Of a stretch of 64,000 nt of DNA, positions 52,459 to 63,167 are shown piece after piece. Below the pieces are notes generated by a model. It was not told the DNA's origin and did not search any database. It saw only the letters and a list, made by a program, of their open reading frames with translations. Source of the stretch: Welwitschia mirabilis (lineage: Eukaryota; Gnetophyta; Gnetopsida; Welwitschiales); NCBI GenBank assembly GCA_051453625.1, contig JBOZIK010000001.1, positions 226,558,041 to 226,622,040 of the forward strand. Direction: 5' to 3'. Each line of letters begins with the position of its first letter. Position 1 is the first letter of the stretch. The position numbers and the translations under genes were made by a program.

Positions 52459-53700
52459 TCATGTTTTAACTATACTAAAAGGGATATTCAAGAGCATTTT
52501 AACTAGAGTCAAATTATGATCTAGGATGGCAAACACTTGGCTCATAAGAAGAACATTAAAAGTAGTGAATTTTATTAACAAAATTAACTCTTCAACATTG
52601 TCTGGTAATTTCAACATATTGAAAATATTTAAGTTTAAAGTCATGTTATCAAATGATATTTTCATTTGATCATTCCTACAATTAATAAGAGCATTGAATG
52701 TCCCAAAGTTAGGTTTTCCTAAATGATTAATATTGAGTTTCATTTTGTTATGTCCATTTATAAAATAATGAAGTCTACTGAGAAATAGTAGTTACTACCT
52801 AAACTATCACATCTTTAACTATTTCTAATGGGGACTTCACATATTTGTTTAGAAATTAGAATTGTATTTTACTTTATTTAAGATCATTTAAGCCAATTTC
52901 TTTATATATATAATGAGGTAGAATGTTAATAGCTACTTTAATATCCAACAAGATTTGCTTAATGTTTTTAGCCTACATTATAATAGTTGTCATTAGACAA
53001 TCAAGATCTTTATATTAAGGCAGGAATTGGTTTTGAATAATCATTTTGGTTTATTAGTCTAATCAGAATCTACTTTTCATGTTCATGCATCTCTTCATTA
53101 TGCACATATACTTAAGGAACTTTATGTGTAAGGGCATCTTTTTAATTGCTTATAGAAGAGGCATGTTGATCTTGACTTTCGTAAAATTTTCTAAGACCTC
53201 TAGCTATTGTTTTTCTATGTTCTCCTTTCTAAGACATTGTGAAAATAGTAAATGTTCTTTGTAAGTAGGCAAAATTTTATTTAAGTCCTTACTATTTCCT
53301 TATTCAATGCTTAGGGAAAAGGTAAAGATTCTTTATGATAAGTTATATGTGACTTTGTATCTTTTACCTTTTTTCTCCTTCATCTTTAGCTTGACTTTGA
53401 TTTATACTTTAGTTAATCTCTATGCCACTTTGAAGGTGAATAACTTTAATTTATTCTAAGTAAATTCTTTCTTCTTTTATGAACCTAACTTGTTTTGCAT
53501 TTGATTAAGAACTTATAGGGACTTTTTTTAGATTTCTTTGGTTTAAGGTAAAGAAAATCTCAGTTTTTTATTGTTAGAATTATTAGAGAACTTGAGAGAT
53601 AGATTGAGTAGTTTGTTCAAGATTTTTTAGTGGGGAGGAATGTTACTTAAGCATTGTTTCATGGTTATGATTCATTTGGACTTGGGTTTCCATGAATTTT
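52459..53700 (-). pseudogene. Ty3/gypsy gag-end and protease fragment (family H, second copy)
   Basis: A 94-codon open frame on the minus strand at 52459-52743 contains GTFNALINCRNDQMKISF and DNMTLNLNIFNMLKLP. This is the conserved 'LGRPFLATxxALINCRNGxMKLSFGNMTLxLNIFN' region after the protease core. Further upstream (53090-53190) the minus strand gives INMPLL and then FLKYMCIMKRC, matching 'VNxPLLxxIKQVPxYAKFLKDLCTxKR'. Gag C-terminal traces continue to about 53700. The order is as in the plus-strand fragment at 7100-8020, and the two appear to be the same family. No RT follows on the left within the window; the catalytic Asp box is not readable. Confidence 0.7.
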
Positions 53701-53844
53701 CTTAATAATTTCTTAAAATAAATGGATGAAGATGGAAATAAATGAAGGATGATGAGGGAAATTAATTTTTTCATTAGTTATTTTAATATTGTTTCCAAAA
53801 AACATTGGAACAATTCCTTCACTCAAGGTTATAGGTATTAGGAT

Positions 53845-53895
53845 ATGTATTTTTTCTTTCTTTTTTCCTTTTTTTTCTTTTTTTTCTTTTTTTAG
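53845..53895 (+). repeat. T-rich (TTTTTC)n low-complexity tract
   Basis: Runs of T broken by single C bases, with no coding meaning. Confidence 0.8.
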
Positions 53896-53901
53896 TTGGA
53901 T

Positions 53902-54231
53902 TTTTTCACTAGCGTCCTACCACATTAACTTGTTTTTTTACTATATGCTAAAATAAGGGAATGTAAGGATACCAGACTATTCTATGGATATCTATGTAAT
54001 AAACTAAGCATTGAGGTTTAGTGATAAAAGGTGAAGGTGAGGTGAGGTGCTTAGATATTCCACTAGGTTTTTCCACTAGTGTTCTACAATGTTAACTAAT
54101 TTGTTTATCATATGCTAAAATAAGGAAATGGAAGAACACCAGACTATTCTGTGCATATCTATGTAACAAACCAGGCATTGAGGTTTAGTGACCAAAGGTG
54201 AAGATGAGGGTGAGATGTTTAGATATTTCAC
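53902..54231 (+). repeat. Tandem duplication, two units of about 167 bp
   Basis: TTTTCACTAGCGTCCTAC near 53903 recurs as TTTCCACTAGTGTTCTAC near 54070. TATGCTAAAATAAGG, CCAGACTATTCT, ATATCTATGTAA and GCATTGAGGTTTAGTGA all follow in the same order in both units (AGGTTTAGTG at 54014 and 54181). It is preceded by a pyrimidine-rich tract (53845-53895). Both units would be leader or LTR sequence of a gypsy element; that is inference. Confidence 0.85.
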
Positions 54232-54479
54232 TCTTCATGATAATTCATTTATCCTATTATTAACTTTAAATTTTTTGAGTATGTAATAGAATGATAAGAT
54301 CTAGATGATGGACTTAGTTTTTCCTAATTTTTGGAATGCTCAGCTATGTTTTATTGGAAAATCTAGTTTTTAATATTCCACTTATCAAACATTTTATGTC
54401 ATTATGTAGATAGGTCACTATAGGAATATTAGAGCTTGATAGGTACTAGATCATGATGGATCTTAAAAAATAATATTTT

Positions 54480-55844
54480 ACAAAAGGGATCATATGTTAA
54501 ACTACAAAATCAATTAATTAAAGATGTTTGAGAAATTGAAGATGTCTTAAGTAAAGAATTCTAGAAAGTTGAATATGTCTTGTACTTGAAGTTCAAGTCA
54601 TAGGCTAAAAGACTACTACTATATTTAAGATGACTAAGTTGAAAGTTGAATCTCATACAGATGAAGGCTTATACATATTTAAAGATGTCTATATTAAGGT
54701 AAAATAGTTAATAGAGTCAATTTGGTTTTCAACTAATATCTTACATTTTAAGTGAGCTATGAACTTATGCATTACAAATACATAATCACAAAGGCCTAAG
54801 GACATTACAAAGTAAAATTCATCAAAATTTGGGTAAGTTGACTAAAGGTGTCTAGAAAGTAAATATGTCTAACTATGAGTAGACTTTTACAAAAGTAAAA
54901 ACATTTCAAATTAAAGTTCATGTCGATTAAAATTGAAGTTAGACACCTAAAGCATAGACATTGGCTATTTGTTACATGGAAGTTACAAAATCAAATGGTT
55001 GCCTTTTAAGATAAAATGGTTATATCTTCCTCACCCTTATAAAGCATCTAAATCACAAAATAAAAGATAACTTTTAACACTTTACTTATCAAATAGAAAT
55101 ATATATAATTCTTTACTCTTAATGATCAAATCAAAAGAAAGCTTGCATGAGTAAAAAGCACTTCTCATGAAGAATTAAGGAATCATTGCAAAGAAGATAG
55201 CATTACTATTATCATTTACTTTAAGATATTCATTACTACATTCTTCATTCATACTCATGACAATAACAATGTCAAGAAGCTTAAATCTTCATTAAAGAAA
55301 AACCATTAGGCTTGTTATCGTATTTTATTTTTGGTTTACATTATGAACTACCTTATTATTGAATATTGTTGTAAATTCCATCTCTTGAATATTAAATATC
55401 TTGTAAGATAACCCTTTTAGGGGTGTGCATTTAATATTGTTCTTTGAGGCACTTGTTTAATGTAAGGTTATTAATGAGCTATAAAACCATTATTTCCTTA
55501 TAAGGAACATAGTATTACCTTGCAAGGAGACTCTCACTATTGTAAAGATTCATGATGAACTTATGAAAACCACTATTCCTTGAGGGGAAGAAAATGTTTT
55601 CTTGTAAGGAGACTCTCATTTATTGTAAGGTTGGTGGTGCACTAGAAAACCACTATTTTTTGTTGCTTAAGAATATTTAAAGATGTGAGTAGAAGCTACC
55701 TTATATGTGTAGACATAATCAAGTTGAAAAACCATGTTATCTCAGTAAGGTATATTATTTCTATGCATTTTCATTTTGTTATTAGTTCAAATTTTATTTG
55801 CTGAAACTCATTTATCCCTTTCCTTTGAGTTTAATCAATTCTCA
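54480..55844 (+). repeat. Probable 5' LTR part of a Ty1/copia element
   Basis: The sequence ends CTCA at 55844, two bases before a tRNA-iMet-type PBS, as a copia 5' LTR should. It contains three repeats of about 80 bp at 55461-55665. The left boundary is not determined, and no 3' LTR copy was found, so the extent is a guess. The left part has several AGATGTCT words. Confidence 0.45.
55461..55665 (+). repeat. Three tandem units of about 80 bp in the copia LTR
   Basis: TGTAAGGTTA at 55461, TGTAAAGATT at 55541 and TGTAAGGTTG at 55624 each start a unit with AAAACCA(C/T)TATT. The first and second units end with a GCAAGGAGACTCTCACT or GTAAGGAGACTCTCATT block. The spacing is 80 and 83 bases. Confidence 0.8.
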
Positions 55845-55846
55845 AG

Positions 55847-55858
55847 TGTTATCAAAGT
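55847..55858 (+). other. Primer-binding site, tRNA-iMet type (copia element)
   Basis: TGTTATCAAAGT matches the tRNA-iMet complement TGGTATCAGAGC at 9 of 12 positions. It lies two bases after the CTCA end and 38 bases before the gag start, the usual Ty1/copia arrangement. Confidence 0.7.
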
Positions 55859-55896
55859 GGATATTCGTGAAAAGAAGTAACTTTTTTAAGTGAATA

Positions 55897-57480
55897 ATGG
55901 AAGGGATGCCATCCATTAGATCTTCATTCTTCAATGGGATAAACTATGCCTATTGGAAGATGAGGACTCAGATGTACTTATAGTATTTTAATTTTCAGCT
56001 ATAATAGAGCATAGAAAAAGAATACTCAAATCCTATGGAAAATGTTACAAATGCTACAAGCAATACCATTACTTAGATTAAGGAAACAAAAGAAAAGATA
56101 AATGAGGAAAAATCTACTTTCAGATATGACTCTAAAGCCAAGAAGGCACTTTATTCTACTTTATATATTTTTATATTAGAATTGTAGGTTGTAAGATGGC
56201 ACAAGAAATTTGGAACGTGTTAATTGAAACATATGAAGGCATGTCTATTGTGAAATAGTCTAAGCTTCTAGTTTGGATAAATCAATCCAAGAATCTCAAA
56301 ATGAACCATGGAAAAAGGGTTTACAAGTACCTCAGTAGAGTTTTAAACATTGTGAATGTAATACATGACATTGGAGAAGATCTTTTAGAAGAAAAGATGA
56401 TTCAAAGATTGTTAGATCACTAAGCCTTAATTACAACCCAAATACTATAGCTATGAAAGAATCTAGAAATTTCAATACAATGAAAATAGAAGAGCTATAG
56501 AGTACTCTTACAACATATGAAATGAATCTCATTTAATATAGAGCTTTAAAATAAAAATTCATTGCTCTTAAAGCAAGCTAAAGCATGAATTAGAGAATAA
56601 AAGAAAAGGTGAAAAAAGAATAGGAGTAATATGACTTTGATGTTGAAAATGAGGAACTTGCTTTTATTACAAAAAGGGTTAAGAGACTTCTAGCATGAAA
56701 ATACAACAAAAGGGAGGACTCTTGAAAACTAGCTAGTTTTCCAACCAAAGGTAAGTCAAAAGATAAATTTTCAAATAATGTTTTTTTTAATATTTCAAAA
56801 ATAGAATGTTTGATATGTGGAGGATGAGATCATATAGCCTTAGAATGCCATAGTATTCATAGGTTATGAGATAAAGAATAAAAGAAAGAGCCAAAGGAAA
56901 AAAAAAATCATTTTTCATGGGATGGGATGATGACGAAAAAGCAACACAAGAAGAAACATCAAATAATAAGGAAGCACATCCTTCATACATGACCATTGCA
57001 TGTCTTCAAAAAAAATGATGAGGTTGAAGAATAGTATAATTCAAATAGCAAATATGATTCAGGTATGAGCATTAAAGAAAATTATATTGCAATTTATAAA
57101 TTATTTATTAATTTATGAAAATTATGCACTAAACTGAAAAAGTGACTTCATACTCATGAAGAATCATTAGAATAAGAAAAGGATGCTTGCAAAAATTTGT
57201 CCTCTAAAAACTTAGTTCTTAAAGTTAAGGTTGGTAGTCCAACATGTGAATTGAAGAATTTAAGATAGGATCTTTTAAATTCAAATAAAATCATTGAAAG
57301 ATTTACACAAGGGAAAACAACCTTAAGTATTATTCTTGGACAAAGCAAAAATACAAATGACAGGAATGGCTTGAGACATAATGAAGAGACAATTAGTACT
57401 TTAGCTCCTCTATTCAAAAGATGGAATTATAAGTTAAGTTATGAGCCTTTAGTGTATATAAATAACATCATTTACTATTA
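55897..57480 (+). pseudogene. Ty1/copia gag (DUF4219/UBN2 type) with zinc knuckle, decayed
   Basis: Starts at ATG 55897 (MEGMPSIRS), followed by FFNGINYAYWKMRTQMYL, the DUF4219-type 'FxGxNYxxWKxRMxxYL' start of copia gag. A UBN2-type region follows (KAKKALYSTLY, then 'MAQEIWNVL'-like text near 56190-56220). The zinc knuckle is at 56807-56848: Cys-x2-Cys-x4-His-x4-Cys with all four ligands kept, though a TGA lies between them. Downstream an acidic stretch, EKATQEETSNNKEAHPSYM, leads toward the copia protease region. LKNLRxDLLNSNKIIERF and ILGQSKNTNDRNGL near 57250-57370 are the usual 'coiled linker...KxGLGY' part before integrase. No RT or integrase was recognised afterwards. Multiple stops and shifts show it is dead. 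Reverse-strand frames at 56787-56996 and 57154-57417 are shadows. Confidence 0.8.
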
Positions 57481-58504
57481 TGGTTAAAATAGAAGTAGGA
57501 AAATTTATAGATAGGTATTACATTAATAATGCCAAGAGGCATGGTAGATTGGTACATCATTTAGTATAGGACAGACTAAGAAAGGTTTACGTATAAAAAG
57601 ATAAATCAAATCTTGGGACTGATAAGAAGCATACTTGGCACATTGCTAATGGATATGCAAGGCATAACAATGATATTATAGCTCAATGCAGTAATAATAT
57701 ATTTAGAGGTAAGACTAGAAAATATCAAGGCACTAAAGGGTAAACTAAATTATACAAGAACTTAGAGATTAGGCATTTAGGTAATTAGGTAACATCCTAA
57801 ATTTTTTTAACTCCACATTATATTTATCTTATGAGTTGAGATTGTAATTAGATGTAGTTAGTATAGTTAAATTTAAAATTATGTGTGTGATTTATATCTT
57901 TTTTAAAAGTATTATTATGTTTGTGATAGTCATAGATCTCATTAAAGAAAATCTAAAACTTTCATTACAAATGTCTTTATTTTGGTAGACATATCTGATA
58001 AAGACATCTTAATATTTACAAATAAGCAAACATCTTAAGTTTGATAGATGTCTTAAAATAATAAGTACATTATTTTATCTTTTCAAATGAGATGCCTTAC
58101 ATTTTATAGACATATTAGCAGTAAGAAAATATATTGAAAAATTTTTAACAGGAGACATCTTAAGTTTTATAGATATCCACTTTTTTCATTTTAGACATCT
58201 CCCAGTTTATAGACATCTTGATTGTACTATTGTAAAAATAAAAATGTACCAATAGCTAGGGTTTTCATACTTTTTAATAGCAAAAGGGTTTATCAAATCT
58301 CATTTTCAATCCATACTTAACATGTATCTCTTTTGGGTGATTTTTCAAACTTTATTTTCTCATATTTCTTTAGCAATATATCTTGGATCCTTAAGTCATA
58401 TTAAGAGTAATTAATAACAAGTTTTTCTCTTGAAATAGGTGTTTTTTTTATAGTTTCTTACTTTTCAGCTATTTTTTATCATTTTCTCATTGTATTTTAA
58501 AAAA
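57481..58504. other. Noncoding stretch with recurring AGACATCT words
   Basis: No domain is seen. At 57970-58225 the word AGACATCT, or its complement AGATGTCT, with variants, occurs repeatedly. It is often followed by TAAGTTTxATAGA (for example GACATCTTAAGTTTTATAGA near 58164). It separates the copia remnant from the ORF at 58505. Confidence 0.5.
57970..58225. repeat. AGACATCT/AGATGTCT motif cluster
   Basis: About eight direct or inverted copies of an 8-base word and near variants, in about 250 bases, with no strict period. Similar AGATGTCT words are found at 54540-54870. Confidence 0.55.
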
Positions 58505-59900
58505 ATGATTAGAAGAAAGAAAGCAAGAACCTCTAGAGAAAGTAACAAGCTTCAGAACAACTAAGATCACAATATGAACAATAAATTTATCAAAAAGAAG
58601 ATTCAGAACTTGGTCTAAAAACTCAATTATTGTAGAGAGAACCCTTGGATTTTAGAAAAGGTGTAAAGACCATCTCATGAGTTATTCCTAGCTTTATCAA
58701 TTAATTGGTTATCATAGAGGACACAAATGTTCCATATATTTACTGTCATTCATTTCAAGAATATTCAGTTCTAGAGTTATCAATGTGTCTTGGTGTCAAA
58801 TAAGCAATGTTTTATTTGGGCATAGTAGAATGAACTTCATTAAATATATTAAGAGAAAATATATAACACCTAATTCCTCAATTCTTAGTTTGATAAAATT
58901 GTACAACATTTTAGTTAGAGGAGGTAACTATAGTTATTGCAAACCCATGCAAAATTTTATTGTATATTGTTTACTCATTGGTTTATAGATTAGATTTGGA
59001 TTTTATTTTATGTCTAGACATCATCTCACTATTTCATAAGGGGTAGATCTTAGACCATCCTTGTCTTATTAGCCTAATAATCAATAGTGTAGGTATTTTA
59101 ATGCTACAAGTTAACCTTATCCATTAAAAGAAATCATTAGCAGAATTTAGTAAAAAACGAAAAGTACCAGTGCCATCAGGTGAGGGCACAAGTAGGAAAA
59201 CACTCAGTATCATAGATCATTTTCCACTACTACTCATAGCTCTTCATCATTAAAAAAAGGGATTAAAGTCATTGCAAAAATCGTAAATAGAATTAGAAGA
59301 AATCTCTTGAGACTTAAAAAACATAGATCCATTGCAAGTGAAGGCGAGGTACTAGTAAACAGTTAAAAATCCCTAAGAACCCCCACATGGTCAAACTCAA
59401 AGGAGGAGTTAGAAGAAGAGGAAGTAGGAACTTTAGATCTATTTGATATAAGTAGGGTAATAGACAGTGAATCTTGAGAGGAATATTCTAGAGATGAGGC
59501 ATAGACTTAGATGGAGTACCAAACTCCCATAGAGGCATATTTGCAAGGGAAGCAATAGATTTTAGGTTCTTTGCAATAGAGGCTAGCACAATAAGAGATA
59601 GAATCTAATGTCTCAAATGCATTGCCTCTTATCTTTTATTATTGTCATTACAAGATTTCATCCCATTATTCTACATAGCCATGATAAATACTATATGCAC
59701 CTTCTTCACCTCTAATGCATCCACCATCACCACCACCTTTCCATATAGAACCAATTCAAGCAGATATACTTTTATCTATGCAATTACCATTATTATTTAT
59801 AGAGAATGCCATCATTAGTTTCTTTGGGACTTTTGTCACTTTTCAAACATATCAATGTATGAGAAGACAATCCTTTGAGAACCCTGGCAATACATCATAA
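58505..59900 (+). pseudogene. Decayed plant-transposon-type ORF
   Basis: The forward strand starts MIRRKKARTSRESNKLQNN at ATG 58505 and shifts frame. A 67-codon open piece at 58785-58988 is followed by an acidic stretch KEELEEEEVGTLDLFD near 59400-59445. The end is Pro-rich (MHPPSPPPFHIEPI near 59715-59755) and stops at TAA 59898-59900. A basic start, a middle domain with EDTNVPYIYC-like text, an acidic linker and a Pro-rich tail resemble the uncharacterised gag- or env-like ORFs carried by some plant gypsy elements. I cannot name the family with certainty. A gypsy LTR of opposite orientation begins 20 bases downstream, so the two are probably separate insertions. Confidence 0.45.
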
Positions 59901-59919
59901 CACTACTTTAGGAAGAGGT

Positions 59920-61130
59920 TGTTGTGGTGCAAATTTATGCAATGTTTTACGCTTTGATCTAAATCCTATTAATTATAATTAAGATGCATAAACACAGCAC
60001 GCTAGTATAGTCAGAATGATCCAAATGTCATAATTCCATCGAAGGCCAATAGTATGGATAATAAATAGTTCATTTCGAGAAAGAAATATGTAACTCTAAT
60101 CTACTAAAATAAATTGCAATGCATGGAATTGAAATAACGATGTAAAACTAATTTATAAAAAGAAATAATAATGCACCTAATCTAATTAAGCTCAACCTTA
60201 ATAAAGGCTACCCTCATAATCTATATAATAAAAGAAACCTGTCACAAATCTTAAATAACATAAACTATGAGGGGAGATTCTTGCATATATTAAATAAAAA
60301 GAATAATTCATATTAAAAAGCATAAAAGACATCTATATCACAAAGTAGTCATTTTTCAATGGAGGATACACCACCCAACATCAAAGTAACATCTCTCTGG
60401 ATTATAAGATGATTCTCCAATCCCAAGATCTCCTATGATGAGAATGTTAAGTATTGTCAAAGATGATTAGCGATCGATAGAAAGACCTTTATTTATAGAC
60501 AGAAAAGGAAAGGAAATTGACAGAAAAGCATAGGGAAAACTCTAGATAACATGCAAGGGAAAGTTGCAATAAAGTGATAACAACTCAAGAAAACATTTGA
60601 TAAAACTATGGGAAAATAGTATCATCTTGATGGTCATCCGAATAAAGGAGGAGATGATGAGGACTGATAATTGGAAGTCTGAGTCTACTCTAGTTTAACT
60701 ACTGATGATCTGCCTATGAAGTATTGTTGACTAGTTTAGAGATGTTGTCCGCTAATGATGTTTGGATGATTAGGTGGATGATAACGTCTGGTAGATAGAT
60801 CTTAATTCGACTGCAAGTTATTTGTAGGTGGACTTTTGTTATTACTTTGTTAAGGTTATCGTCCTCACTGTCGTCCAAATAATTGTAGGGACGAAAGTCA
60901 TTTCTTGATCTTTAGTCAATGCAATTATTTTATCATCTGCAAGAATCATGATTCAAAATAGTATTTATCTATATCTGCATGAAATGCTTGTGTTTTATTC
61001 GGTATTTCCATGTTTTTATCTTATGCTCCTTGATTCTTGATTATCATAAGAACTAAGCATTCATCTGTTATTTTATTTGCAAATCAACTCAGAATACCTT
61101 ATCAAATACATATAAGTTGGTGGCCCAACA
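59920..61130 (-). repeat. Gypsy LTR, probably solo (family D)
   Basis: 1.2 kb bounded by TGTTGTGG on the left and CCCAACA on the right. It is homologous to 62369-63154 (shared TCAATGGAGGATAC, CCACCCAAC, CCCAAGATCTCCT) and more distantly to the LTRs of C. A TATA box is at 60488-60500 on the minus strand. The left flank lacks a PBS and the right flank lacks the PPT seen at 63155, so it looks like a solo LTR. However, the five-base flanks (GAGGT and TTATC) do not match, so recombination between different elements is possible. Confidence 0.7.
60488..60500 (-). promoter_or_regulatory. TATA box in LTR
   Basis: The minus strand reads GTCTATAAATAAA. It sits at the same place relative to LTR landmarks as the box at 62514-62526. 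Confidence 0.55.
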
Positions 61131-61436
61131 TTATCCTATTTTATCAATTAAAATATTACAAGGGTTATCTAATCCATATTGGTTATAGAAAATATAATTC
61201 AGGTTAGAGGAATTAGTTATTAATTAAAGTGTTATAAGGGTTATTCCATTCACGTTACTGATGGAAAATATGTGCATGTCTAAGAAATTGGTTTCATTAT
61301 AATGGAGAATTCTAGTGGTTATGATATCATTATTAAAGATGTAATATAAGTCTCTAGATTATTATATTTTTTATTATCTATTAATTAGTTGACAGATAAT
61401 GGATTCTTTATTATTTTCTCAAATTTAAAGTTCAGT
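61131..61436. other. Spacer between two LTRs
   Basis: 306 bases with no PBS or PPT. A 76-bp tandem duplication fills about half of it. Confidence 0.5.
61143..61295 (+). repeat. Tandem duplication, period 76 bp
   Basis: ATCAATTAAAATATTACAAGGG at 61143 onward recurs as TTAATTAAAGTGTTATAAGGG at 61220 onward. GGTTAT, GTTA and GGAAAATAT/AGAAAATAT blocks follow in the same order. Confidence 0.7.
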
Positions 61437-62268
61437 GTTGTGATGCATTTTTTTGTAATTCTTTATGTCTTACTGAATCCTATTAATAAAAATAGATATA
61501 TTACAAAAAGAAGAACATACTACTAAAGATGGAAGTGACTTAAATATCATAAACACATTGAAGGTATGCGAGAGAGAAAGGAGAATTGATTTTTAAGAGA
61601 ATATAGTATCTAAAACTTAGGAACAATGTAAGAAAATAAATATGAAATGTAATGCAAATGCAACTAAACCTAGATGAATACATATCTAATTATCGAATCT
61701 ACTTGTTAGGAAGATTGATCTTGTATAATCTAGATTAGCCAAGAAGACTGTCACTATTCGAAATTAACTTAGGCTATCAAGTAAGTCAAATAAATTTAAC
61801 GCAAAATGATTCTAAACTACTATCATAAACCTTAATGAATGTTACCCTTAAGGCCTATATTATTAATGAGATTGTCATCAATTCAAGAACAAAATAAACC
61901 ATAAGAAATATTAATAATATAAATAATAAAACATAAATAGAGTTTGTATTAAGATCAAACTAGCATCTAGGTTACAAAATAACAATACCTTAATGGAGGA
62001 TGCAAAAAATAACACCAAGGAAACTTCTTTCTATAACTCAAAAATGGATCTTCCAGCCTTTGATCTCTTGTCATAAGAATTTTTGATGCATCGAAAACAA
62101 TAAGAGGATAATAGAGGGGGTTTATTTATACAACATAAAAGGTAAAATCATTACTCAAAATGTGATAAAAAAATTTGCCTTAATCCAAGAAAGAAACAAA
62201 TAAAATGGATGAAAGTCAGTTAGCCATTTTAGATGTTATCCTGAGTATTGTGAAGATAACCAAGAGGA
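61437..62268 (-). repeat. Partial gypsy LTR (third family member E)
   Basis: Starts TGTTGTGATGCA. It shares with the C and D LTRs the order of landmarks: AATGCAAATGCA, CTTAATGGAGGATGC, ACACCAAGG, CTTTGATCTC, then the TATA box at 62121-62134 (minus strand GTTGTATAAATAAA). It is cut by the N gap before its right end, with roughly 300 bases missing by comparison with C. No PBS is next to its left end. Confidence 0.65.
62121..62134 (-). promoter_or_regulatory. TATA box in LTR E
   Basis: GTTGTATAAATAAA on the minus strand, followed upstream by a C-rich run, as in the other LTRs. Confidence 0.5.
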
Positions 62269-62368
62269 NNNNNNNNNNNNNNNNNNNNNNNNNNNNNNNN
62301 NNNNNNNNNNNNNNNNNNNNNNNNNNNNNNNNNNNNNNNNNNNNNNNNNNNNNNNNNNNNNNNNNNNN
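62269..62368. other. Assembly gap (100 Ns)
   Basis: Exactly 100 Ns, commonly used for a gap of unknown size. The LTR text before it corresponds to a later LTR position than the text after it, so two LTR copies, not one, are joined here. Open frames spanning the gap are meaningless. Confidence 0.9.
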
Positions 62369-63154
62369 AAGTAGTCGTTCCTCAATGGAGGATACGCCAC
62401 CCAACACCAAGGTAATGTCTCTCTCGACTATAAGATGGTTCTCCAGTCCCAAGATCTCCTGTCACAAGAATGTTAGGTACTATCGAAGATGATTAGGAAT
62501 CGAGGGCGAGACCTTTATTTATAAACAGAAAAGGAAAGGGAACTAATATAAAAGCATGGGGAAAACTCTAGCTAACATGCAAGGGAAAGTCGCAATAAAG
62601 AGATGACAACTTGGGAAAACATTTAGTAAAAGTAAGAGAGAACACTGTTGTCCTTCTTGTCATCTAGACGAAGGAGAAGATGACAAGAACTAGTAATTAG
62701 ATATCTATTTGTTTCATTTTAACTCCTTTTTTAACTACATATAAAGTGCTATCGACTATTTTAGAGATGTCATCTGCTAGTGATGTCTAGATGATGAGGT
62801 GGACGACGATGTCTGGTAGATAGATCTTAGTTTGACTACAAGTTATTTGTATGTAAACTCTGTTACTACTCAACTGAAGTTGTCATCCTAACTATTGTCT
62901 AAATGATAGTAGGGACAATAGCCTTTTCTTAATCTTTAGTCAGTGCAATTGCTTTGTTGTCTGCAAGAATTGTTATTCAAAATAATATTTGTCTGTATCT
63001 ACATGAAATGCTTGTGTTTTATCTGGAATTTTCATGTTTTCATCTTGTTCATCTTGATTCTCAATTTTCATAATAACTAAGCATTTATCTATTAATTCAC
63101 CTGCAAAACAACTCATAATATCTTATCAAATACACATAAGTTGGTGGTGCAACA
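62369..63154 (-). repeat. 3' LTR (partial) of gypsy element D
   Basis: Closely similar to 60345-61130, and clearly less decayed than the C LTRs. It ends GGTGCAACA at 63154, the inverse of a TGTTGCACC start. A TATA box is at 62514-62526. Followed by a PPT, it is therefore the 3' LTR of a minus-strand element whose body lies beyond the window. Its left part is lost in the N gap. Confidence 0.8.
62514..62526 (-). promoter_or_regulatory. TATA box in LTR D
   Basis: GTTTATAAATAAA on the minus strand. Confidence 0.5.
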
Positions 63155-63167
63155 TAGCCCCTCACTT
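63155..63167 (-). other. Polypurine tract of element D
   Basis: The minus strand reads AAGTGAGGGGCTA immediately before the LTR start. It is the better-preserved version of the tract at 14610-14622. Confidence 0.75.

Noticed and set aside
62205-62492. Open frames of 95 and 78 codons spanning 62205-62492
   Set aside because: They run through 100 undetermined bases and two different LTR fragments.
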